Assembly (NCBI RefSeq): GCF_030851345.1
Contig: NZ_JALPNU010000023.1
Span: 1-61,383 of the forward strand
Reading direction: 5' to 3'
From: Marinifilum sp. D714
GTDB lineage: Bacteria > Bacteroidota > Bacteroidia > Bacteroidales > Marinifilaceae
DNA: 61,383 bases
The position numbers and the translations under genes were made by a program. The notes beneath the pieces were generated by a model. That model searched no databases and was not told the origin of the DNA. It worked only from the letters and a program-made list of their open reading frames with translations. Positions 55,511-61,383 of this stretch are shown piece by piece (position 1 is the stretch's first letter; each line of letters begins with the position of its first letter).

Positions 55511-56425
55511 ATGGATAATGCTAGTAATTTAAAATTAGATTCTTTTGTACAAACCAATACGGCTTTGACTGAGAATGCGAGTATTTATGAAGCCAATGTG
55601 AGCACCAAAGCCCAGGCGGATCAGTTCGCTTCGGATCTGGAGCAACTTTTAAACTTGAAAGAGGAAGCCGATCAGCCTGTAAAATGGTTGATAGGTGAAA
55701 AAAATGCAGTGAAGAAATCTCTGATAGAGAAGCTCTATCTTTTATGCAATGGATTGGTCTGTTATGCCAACTCTGTGCCAAATAGTGAGATATTGGAGAA
55801 AGCAAGTACTGGCAAATATGCTTTAAGGAACCTCAGTGAATTGGACTTGATTGATTTTTACAAGCAGTGCGTAGGCATTGCCAGGCAGCATGTGGCCGAT
55901 TTGCCACCCTTTGGCCCTAGCGAAGAAAGCATAACGGCTGTAGAGACCGATGGCAAAGCCTTTGAACAAAAACGTTCCGATCTGATTCTTTTAAAAGAGG
56001 ACAAGGCCACTGCCAGAAATGAATTCAATCTTTTACTGAAGAAGATCAATAAGCTTTTAAATGGCAAGTTGGATTATAGCATAGAAAACCTGCGTACTAC
56101 TCATCCTGATTTTGTGAATTACTATTTTGCAGCCCGACAAAAGGCCAAGGGAGTACAACGCCATTACGATCTGTTGGGCTACTTAAAAGACAAGGCTACC
56201 GGCAAAGCCATTGCCCTGGGCAAGGTTTCGGTAGAAGGTTTGGATTTGACTACCCACATTACCGCGAACGGTACTTTTAGGTTCAAGCATTTCCCGGAAG
56301 GAGAGCACCGACTCATTATCGAAAATATCAATTACAAAACTTTATATGTTCCAATCCGCCGCTATGCTTCTGAACGAAGCAAACTGTATTTGGAAATGGA
56401 AGCCATTCCTTTAGAGGTAATTTAA
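55511..56425 (+). CDS. Helix-rich protein with C-terminal beta-sandwich, unknown function
   Basis: I do not recognise this 304-residue protein as a whole. Residues about 10-215 are helical (coiled-coil-like bundles such as EQKRSDLILLKEDKATARNE) without signal peptide or membrane segment. Residues about 222-300 resemble a carboxypeptidase-regulatory-like beta-sandwich: LLGYLKDKATGKAIALGKVS, then GTFRFKHFPEGEHRLIIENI. A 21-bp repeat array lies directly upstream and a good terminator downstream. The helical part resembles in style the protein encoded at 37270, which also adjoins a 21-bp array. Confidence 0.68.
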   Translation: MDNASNLKLDSFVQTNTALTENASIYEANVSTKAQADQFASDLEQLLNLKEEADQPVKWLIGEKNAVKKSLIEKLYLLCNGLVCYANSVPNSEILEKASTGKYALRNLSELDLIDFYKQCVGIARQHVADLPPFGPSEESITAVETDGKAFEQKRSDLILLKEDKATARNEFNLLLKKINKLLNGKLDYSIENLRTTHPDFVNYYFAARQKAKGVQRHYDLLGYLKDKATGKAIALGKVSVEGLDLTTHITANGTFRFKHFPEGEHRLIIENINYKTLYVPIRRYASERSKLYLEMEAIPLEVI

Positions 56426-56497
56426 GTATTGAAAAACTTTGTTTGTTCCATACTCTGGTAAAGGTTGAATGGTATTGGAAGAGGAACAAACAAAACC

Positions 56498-56528
56498 AAG
56501 CTGTGGTAGGAGTGCCACAGCTTTTTTA
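56498..56528 (+). terminator. Terminator
   Basis: AAGCTGTGG (56498-56506) and CCACAGCTT (56515-56523) form a 9-bp stem followed by TTTTT. It ends the transcript of the gene at 55511. Confidence 0.85.
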
Positions 56529-56671
56529 TTACCCAATCATAATTATGTAGACTTATTCTATTTTATGTCTGCTGGTTATTTTACTCTCGTAATCTTATTG
56601 TTTGCTATTGGATTTTCATAAATTTGATTGACAAGAAATTCAACTTGTGTTTATTACTCCTATATGGGGGG

Positions 56672-56714
56672 ATAAACACAATACATTGAATGAATAATGG
56701 AGAAATAAACGCAA
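56672..56714. repeat. Left 43-bp direct repeat flanking the defence island
   Basis: This segment recurs at 61229-61271 with a single mismatch. Both copies are preceded by a G-run, and similar AAGTTG sequence follows at different distances. The two copies bracket the lipoprotein, PARIS-like and patatin genes. Confidence 0.85.
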
Positions 56715-56767
56715 TTGTGTTTATTTATAAGTTGTGCAACATATCCGAACATCACATAAACATTGAA

Positions 56768-57535
56768 ATGAAAGTCAAAATATTCAATTTTCTGTTTTTA
56801 ATGATTCTATTCGCTTCTTGCGATAAATTTTCCCGTGAAAAATATCCTCAGTTAGCTTCTAAAACAGAAAGTTATAAATATATAAATAGTTGCTATTCTG
56901 CTGAATTTGAAAATATAGACAAAATTCCAACTGAAATGCAGAATAAAATTACTTCTTTTTTAAAAAGCAGATTAGGAAATAAAAACTTTAAAGAATTAGA
57001 ATTTAAAAGTGGTTATGTCCTATCAGACAAGCCAATTGAAATAGAAAGAACAGAAAGCGAAAGTAAAATCTTAGCACTTCTTGGTCAAGACAAACAAAAG
57101 GTTGATTGCGACACAATATTAGATTTTCCAATTTACTCAGTTGTTTATGAGCTAAAAAAACCTGAAATCGGAATTGAAATAATTGGACTGAATTTAATGC
57201 TTGACAGAAATGGAAAACTGATTAAAGACATTGATTTCCCAAAAGCGGAATTTGCTGATAAAATAATACCAATAGATTCTGTACACTCGGAATTAATTCG
57301 TAGAAAAATCCCATACAAAAAACTGAATATCGACTTGTGGTTTGACAAAAGAACCGAATCTTTTGTTTGGTCTACTAATACATTAATTCGAGAAGGAAGT
57401 ATAGCTGGACCAAGTTGTTTTCCAGAAGTTTATTACCATTTTAAAATGAACGCAAATAATGGTGAAATAACAGAGTTTGATATTGAAAAAACAGAAGAAT
57501 ATTTTTTTGGAAGTGATAATCATTACGTTGAATAA
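56768..57535 (+). CDS. Lipoprotein of unknown function
   Basis: I chose the ATG at 56768 because it gives a clean lipoprotein signal (MKVKIFNFLFLMILFASCDK, Cys18); the frame is open to 56690 inside the flanking direct repeat. The mature part of about 237 residues is mixed alpha/beta, rich in Lys, Glu and Ile, and contains an NKITSFLKSRLGNKNFKEL helix. No family is recognised. The gene lies between a right-box-like GTTGTGCAAC (about 56732-56741) and the attC-like palindrome at 57543, so it looks like a cassette. Confidence 0.6.
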   Translation: MKVKIFNFLFLMILFASCDKFSREKYPQLASKTESYKYINSCYSAEFENIDKIPTEMQNKITSFLKSRLGNKNFKELEFKSGYVLSDKPIEIERTESESKILALLGQDKQKVDCDTILDFPIYSVVYELKKPEIGIEIIGLNLMLDRNGKLIKDIDFPKAEFADKIIPIDSVHSELIRRKIPYKKLNIDLWFDKRTESFVWSTNTLIREGSIAGPSCFPEVYYHFKMNANNGEITEFDIEKTEEYFFGSDNHYVE

Positions 57536-57542
57536 AAATACG

Positions 57543-57742
57543 TTGCACAACACGCTAGTATAAAGCATATGGCGTTCGTAGCTTTTAGGAAGTGTAGTTC
57601 ACTAATCGAATACCGCCAAATCTTTGATTTGGCTTTAGGAATGAAAAGATAAAAACAAATAAAAGATTTGGCTCAGAGGAGTTTTGGAAGGTTTGGTTCG
57701 TTAAAGTGCCATACGCTTCATCTAGCCAACCGTTATGCGCAA
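57543..57742. repeat. attC-like imperfect palindrome
   Basis: TTGCACAACACGCTAG at the left and CTAGCCAACCGTTATGCGCAA at the right pair imperfectly, with the inner arms GCTAGTATAAAGCATATGGC (57554-57573) and GCCATACGCTTCATCTAGC (57708-57726). CGTTATGCGC (57731-57740) resembles the integron R' box. The loop of about 130 bases is gene-free. Confidence 0.6.
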
Positions 57743-57778
57743 TTTTAAAACACAGAGATGCTGACAAAATAATATAAT

Positions 57779-59161
57779 ATGAAAATTGAAAAAATAACTA
57801 TCACCAAACTATTTGGAGAGTACGATTACGAGATTCCTTTAGAAAATAATAAGTTAATCTTAGTTGCAGAAAATGGTTCTGGAAAGACCACTATTGTAAA
57901 CTTGATTTACTTCTTCTTATCTAGGCAATGGACAAAATTACTTAGATACAATTTCGGTAGTATTGGTGCAATTGTAAACGAAAAAGAGTTTAGTATAACA
58001 AAACAGGATATTGATATTTTAAACTCATCTAAGTTTCAACGTTATCTTAAAAGATATCCGTCAAATATTAAAGACAAAATATACGAACTCCTAATAAGTG
58101 CCGACCCTTTTGAAATTATAAAGAATCCATTCAAATTTGAGTATACAGCTGATAGACTTAATATTCCATCGCATTTAATATTTGAACTTTCAAATATGAT
58201 AAATTCTGAACAGCTCACCCTTTTTAATGAAATAATCCCATCAAAGGGTAAGAGTTTAGAAAATTTAATTGATTCACAAATACTTTATCTACCAACTTAT
58301 CGAAGAATAGAACAAGACTTGAAGAATATCTTTCCTGATATGGAGTCAGACATTGATAAGTTTCGAAAAAGGAAACGTCATAGAGAACCCAATGATTCAA
58401 GCTATGTAGAATTGGTTGAATTTGGAATGGAAGATGTTGAAGATAAAATTAATAGAAGACTATATGAGATTAAAGAGGATTTAGGTAATAAAATTAAGAA
58501 TAACCTTACAGGTGGTTATCTTAGGGATGTAATAAACAAGACGTATCAAAACATATCATATGAGCAAGTTCAAACGTTTAACGAAACTGCTTTGAGTTCT
58601 ATTTTAAGTAGAATTGATGAATCTGTATTGTCAAAACAGGAGAAAAATCGACTATTACACTTTGTAAATGAAGTTAACAACAAAGGTGCAATTGATAGAG
58701 AAGAAAATAAAATCGTTGCTTATTTCATTTATAGGCTTTCAGCAATTTACAAGGAGCTAATGGATGAAGAAAAAGATATTCAAAGGTTTGTTTCAATTTG
58801 CAACGAATTTTCAGCCAATAAGAAATTCGTTTATGATAATATTAACTTCAAAATTACTGTACATCCATATATTAAATCTAGAATTAGGAAAAAAGAAACT
58901 ATTGAGTTAAAAGACCTCAGTTCAGGAGAGAAACAAATAGTTTCCTTATTTAGTCATATTTATTTATCAAGGGAAAAGAAATTCTTTATAATTATTGATG
59001 AGCCAGAATTATCCCTTTCTGTACCTTGGCAGCAAAGATTCTTGCTAGATATTTCCAGTAATGAGTATTGTGATGGAATTTTAGCCGTAACCCATTCCCC
59101 ATTTATTTTTGAAAATGAAATGGAAGTATATGCAGCAGCATTAAACTCATTTATTAAATAG
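57779..59161 (+). CDS. PARIS-like defence ATPase (AriA-like, AAA)
   Basis: This 460-residue ABC/OLD-type AAA ATPase has Walker A ENGSGKTT at residues 31-38, the signature LSSGEKQ at 380-386, Walker B FFIIIDEPE with Asp407-Glu408, and the switch His439 in THSPF. Between them lies a helical insertion with very basic parts (KFRKRKRHREP). Immediately downstream is a DUF4435/TOPRIM gene. An AAA ATPase followed by DUF4435 is the layout of PARIS, where AriA forms a scaffold that holds the AriB nuclease until a phage anti-restriction protein is sensed. Other ATPase-TOPRIM systems are the alternative. Confidence 0.78.
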   Translation: MKIEKITITKLFGEYDYEIPLENNKLILVAENGSGKTTIVNLIYFFLSRQWTKLLRYNFGSIGAIVNEKEFSITKQDIDILNSSKFQRYLKRYPSNIKDKIYELLISADPFEIIKNPFKFEYTADRLNIPSHLIFELSNMINSEQLTLFNEIIPSKGKSLENLIDSQILYLPTYRRIEQDLKNIFPDMESDIDKFRKRKRHREPNDSSYVELVEFGMEDVEDKINRRLYEIKEDLGNKIKNNLTGGYLRDVINKTYQNISYEQVQTFNETALSSILSRIDESVLSKQEKNRLLHFVNEVNNKGAIDREENKIVAYFIYRLSAIYKELMDEEKDIQRFVSICNEFSANKKFVYDNINFKITVHPYIKSRIRKKETIELKDLSSGEKQIVSLFSHIYLSREKKFFIIIDEPELSLSVPWQQRFLLDISSNEYCDGILAVTHSPFIFENEMEVYAAALNSFIK

Positions 59162-59166
59162 CAGGT

Positions 59167-60093
59167 ATGGGGTTTTTAGAATATTTAAAAAATGCGGCAA
59201 AATCACCAGTTACAGCTCAAACCAAATTTATGCAGCAATATAAACAGGCTGATAACTCGATTCACGTTTTCTTAGAGGGGAAAGATGACCCATCATTTTA
59301 TTCAAACTACATTGAAAGAAATAAAAGAAAAGGTCAAAGAATATATTTCTACAATTCCAAGAATAAGGCTGGAGTTTATTATAATCATTCCAAAATAAAC
59401 TGGAGTGTGTACAAGAAAGAACGAATACTTTTTTTCGTCGATAAAGATTTTAGCGACATATTGAATGAAGAGTACGCTTCTGACCAGAATATTTTTGTTA
59501 CTAGATTCTATTCCATAGAAAATTACTTAGTGTCAAGGACTCTATTTTCTAGATGCTTAAGGGAGATATTTGGAATAAATGATGACAAAGTTATTGCGAG
59601 AATTTCTAAGGAGTTTGTAAAATCACTTGCAGAATTTCACAAGGCAATAGAACCGTTAACATCAGTATTGTTATACTACCGAAAGAATAATATTCCAGTC
59701 AATCTTAACAACATAGATTTCAATCAGATTTTCAATGTTAATATTGGGGATAAAGTTACTGTCAAGAGTAATATACAGCAGTACTTAGTTAAATGTACAG
59801 GTGTAAAGAGTTTTCCAAAATATACAGAGTTTAAAGAGTGTTTAAGCTTGATTAAACCTGTAGGTAATACAAAATTATATGTTCGGGGGAAATGTGAGTT
59901 ATGGTTTATGATAAAGTATTTAAACTTATTACCAGCAATTATGAATCAAGATATTGCAAAAGGAGAGCCTAAAATAAAATCTTGTTTAAATATTACCCCA
60001 AACAACGCTGTTCAAATTATAGCTCCACGATTAAGAATACCAATGGAATTAAAGAAATTTTTAATTGAAAATCTAAAGAAAAAAAGCGCATAA
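59167..60093 (+). CDS. DUF4435/TOPRIM effector (AriB-like)
   Basis: This 308-residue soluble protein matches DUF4435. The TOPRIM-like acidic residues are Glu37, Asp40 and Asp41 in HVFLEGKDDPSFY and the pair Asp92/Asp94 in ILFFVDKDF. FYSIENYLVS follows, a feature of the family. In PARIS, AriB is released as a nuclease that attacks host tRNA and stops growth of the infected cell. The gene starts 5 bases after the ATPase gene with AGGT upstream, so the two are translated together. Its stop codon lies inside the left box of the next attC-like palindrome. Confidence 0.78.
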   Translation: MGFLEYLKNAAKSPVTAQTKFMQQYKQADNSIHVFLEGKDDPSFYSNYIERNKRKGQRIYFYNSKNKAGVYYNHSKINWSVYKKERILFFVDKDFSDILNEEYASDQNIFVTRFYSIENYLVSRTLFSRCLREIFGINDDKVIARISKEFVKSLAEFHKAIEPLTSVLLYYRKNNIPVNLNNIDFNQIFNVNIGDKVTVKSNIQQYLVKCTGVKSFPKYTEFKECLSLIKPVGNTKLYVRGKCELWFMIKYLNLLPAIMNQDIAKGEPKIKSCLNITPNNAVQIIAPRLRIPMELKKFLIENLKKKSA

Positions 60094-60220
60094 CATTTTG
60101 TATAAGTAATGGCAGGAGATGTAGTAAATATCAAGGTTTGTAGCCCGATCAAACTGCATAGCGGTTTGACAGGAAAGAAGCCCGCAAACTGCCACTACTC
60201 ATACAATTTACCGTTCTAAC
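60086..60220. repeat. attC-like imperfect palindrome
   Basis: GCGCATAAC (60086-60094) and CCGTTCTAAC (60211-60220) are the outer boxes. The arms 60098-60115 (TTGTATAAGTAATGGCAG) and 60189-60206 (CTGCCACTACTCATACAA) pair at 16 of 18 positions. It overlaps the end of the DUF4435 gene and ends 30 bases before the patatin gene. Confidence 0.65.
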
Positions 60221-60249
60221 CAATTAGAAACAAAACGAAAACTACTTAA

Positions 60250-61116
60250 ATGAAAAAGATATCATTAGTATTATCAGGAGGTGGCGCAAGAGGTATTGCA
60301 CATATAGGAGTTTTGGAAGAATTAGAAAAGCAAGGTTATGAAATTCATTCTATAACAGGAACTTCTATGGGAGCAGTTGTTGGTGGAATTTATGCTGCTG
60401 GAAAAATTAAAGAGTTTAAAAAATGGATTTTAGATCTCAATAAAATTGACATTTTTAAATTAGTGGATTTTACACTTTTTAATAGTGGTTTTATTAGAGG
60501 AGACAAAGTGTTTGAGGAATTATCAACCTTCATTCCTGACTATCAAATTCAGGACTTACCGATTAAGTTTTCTGCAACTGCCACTGATTTAATTGGTAAA
60601 AATGAAGTCCTTTTCACAGACGGAAGTCTGTATAATGCAATGCGTGCTTCGATAGCAATTCCAAATGTTTTAACACCTGTGAAAAATGAAGGTTCTATCC
60701 TTGTTGATGGTGGTGTAGTAAATAATATTCCTATCAATCATGCCCAACGAATTGATGATGACCTTTTGATTGCAGTTAATGTTAATGCAGATATTCCCCT
60801 ACCCAAAAAGAAGAAAAAGAAAGAAGAACGGCATTCTTTTTACCAAAGCACTATTAATAAATTCAACAAGAATTTGAGCGAATTATTCTCTGGCAATAAG
60901 AATAATGATTTAAGTTATTTTGATATCATGAATGTGTCATTCGAAATAATGAGAAATGAAATGGTTAAGTTCTCCCTTAAAAATAATCCCCCTGATATTT
61001 TAATAGAAACATCACGATATAGCTGTAACGTATATGATTTTTATAAAGCAGATGAATTAATAGAAATGGGGTGTAAAGCAACAATAATAAGTATAAATAA
61101 TTATAACGAAACTTAG
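60250..61116 (+). CDS. Patatin-like phospholipase
   Basis: This 288-residue cytoplasmic or membrane-associated lipase has the oxyanion motif SGGGARG (residues 9-15), the nucleophile Ser39 in GTSMG, and the catalytic Asp153 in VDGGVVNN. A Lys-rich insertion (PKKKKKKEERH) separates the last helices. The N-terminal part resembles the RssA/YlbK type. It could be a housekeeping lipid hydrolase or an effector of defence; patatin domains act as membrane-degrading effectors in some anti-phage systems, but no sensor gene adjoins it. It is set off from the PARIS-like pair by an attC-like palindrome. Confidence 0.88.
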   Translation: MKKISLVLSGGGARGIAHIGVLEELEKQGYEIHSITGTSMGAVVGGIYAAGKIKEFKKWILDLNKIDIFKLVDFTLFNSGFIRGDKVFEELSTFIPDYQIQDLPIKFSATATDLIGKNEVLFTDGSLYNAMRASIAIPNVLTPVKNEGSILVDGGVVNNIPINHAQRIDDDLLIAVNVNADIPLPKKKKKKEERHSFYQSTINKFNKNLSELFSGNKNNDLSYFDIMNVSFEIMRNEMVKFSLKNNPPDILIETSRYSCNVYDFYKADELIEMGCKATIISINNYNET

Positions 61117-61129
61117 GTCGGATACGAAA

Positions 61130-61226
61130 AAGCCTGCCAGCGCGAGCTTGTAGCTCGTGTTTTGCGTAGCAGAATGCTTTTCTGCCCAGTGGCAGAGGTT
61201 CGGCTATAAGCTCGAACCAGCAAGGG
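61130..61226. repeat. Structured repeat with three small hairpins
   Basis: CGAGC-TTGTA-GCTCG, GCAGAATGCTTTTCTGC and GGTTCG-GCTATAAG-CTCGAACC follow each other within 90 bases. The GC content is higher than around it. Similar strings of hairpins are found dispersed in Bacteroidota genomes (from memory, not checked). It lies between the patatin gene and the right direct repeat. Confidence 0.55.
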
Positions 61227-61228
61227 GT

Positions 61229-61271
61229 ATAAACACAATACATTGGATGAATAATGGAGAAATAAACGCAA
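61229..61271. repeat. Right 43-bp direct repeat flanking the defence island
   Basis: Second copy of the segment at 56672-56714, in the same orientation with one mismatch. Together they bound about 4.5 kb of accessory genes. Confidence 0.85.
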
Positions 61272-61374
61272 GTATATTACGCTTATAAACAAGTTGAACA
61301 AAAACCGCCTACAGCGGTAGCTTAGAGATAAGGTTGTAACTTGATTAAGTATTTATTCATTAAACTATTTAGTC

Positions 61375-61383
61375 ATGAAAAAA
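61375..61383 (+). CDS. Possible gene start at the window edge
   Basis: ATG-AAA-AAA are the last nine bases. Met-Lys-Lys is the commonest start of exported proteins in this genome, and the position after an AT-rich leader fits, but nothing else can be seen. Confidence 0.3.

Overview
The window is AT-rich DNA from a member of the Bacteroidota. The evidence is promoters of the TTTG-N19-22-TAnnTTTG type, genes with almost no classical Shine-Dalgarno sequences, DUF2764 in the V-type ATPase operon, a dual DAHP synthase/chorismate mutase, and many short lipoproteins and WG, YARHG, DUF4382 and DUF3124 proteins. The gene set would fit a marine Marinilabiliales/Marinifilaceae-like bacterium, but that rank is inference. 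No rRNA, tRNA, CRISPR array, transposase or integrase was seen.

Layout. 0-7.7 kb is accessory DNA: AGTACT-rich direct repeats, a polyphosphate glucokinase, a 21-bp tandem repeat array, then single or paired genes (membrane protein, a nonsense-interrupted gene, a GlxA-type regulator with an isochorismatase-family hydrolase, a small membrane-anchored protein) separated by long imperfect palindromes that look like integron attC sites, although no integrase is present. 8.1-15.7 kb is a complete seven-gene V-type ATPase operon whose K subunit keeps all five Na+ ligands known from Enterococcus. 15.9-23.6 kb (minus strand) is an eight-gene aromatic amino acid operon (aminotransferase, tyrA, DAHP synthase/chorismate mutase, aroB, aroA, DUF523, GNAT, aroC). 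24.4-31.2 kb (plus strand) is the trp operon trpE-G-D-C-(F::B)-A, with trpF and trpB fused. The 0.94 kb between these divergent operons holds three attenuators: one trp leader peptide with Trp-Trp-Trp and its terminator, and, facing the aro operon, two tandem copies of an aromatic-rich leader peptide, each followed by its own terminator.

31.4-53.1 kb carries mostly envelope and housekeeping genes of mixed orientation: DUF3124 lipoprotein, an apparently inactive site-2-protease homologue, WG-repeat protein, erythromycin esterase, DUF4382 lipoprotein, DUF192, sodium/solute symporter, MtfA-type peptidase, phosphatidylserine decarboxylase, beta-lactamase-family hydrolase, YARHG protein, an SPFH-like secreted protein, an amidohydrolase and DUF2809. 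53.1-54.6 kb is a gene-free cluster of repeated double-hairpin elements. 56.7-61.3 kb is an accessory island between two 43-bp direct repeats: a lipoprotein, a PARIS-like anti-phage pair (AAA ATPase plus DUF4435/TOPRIM) and a patatin phospholipase, again separated by attC-like palindromes.

The most unusual pattern is a family of degenerate tandem repeats with a strict 21-bp period at three separate places (1.84-2.26, 38.13-38.52 and 55.14-55.35 kb). Each lies next to a gene for a helix-rich protein that I do not recognise. Two of the arrays share a TGCGGAA/TACGGAA core and one reverses orientation in its middle. This may be an undescribed repeat/protein system.
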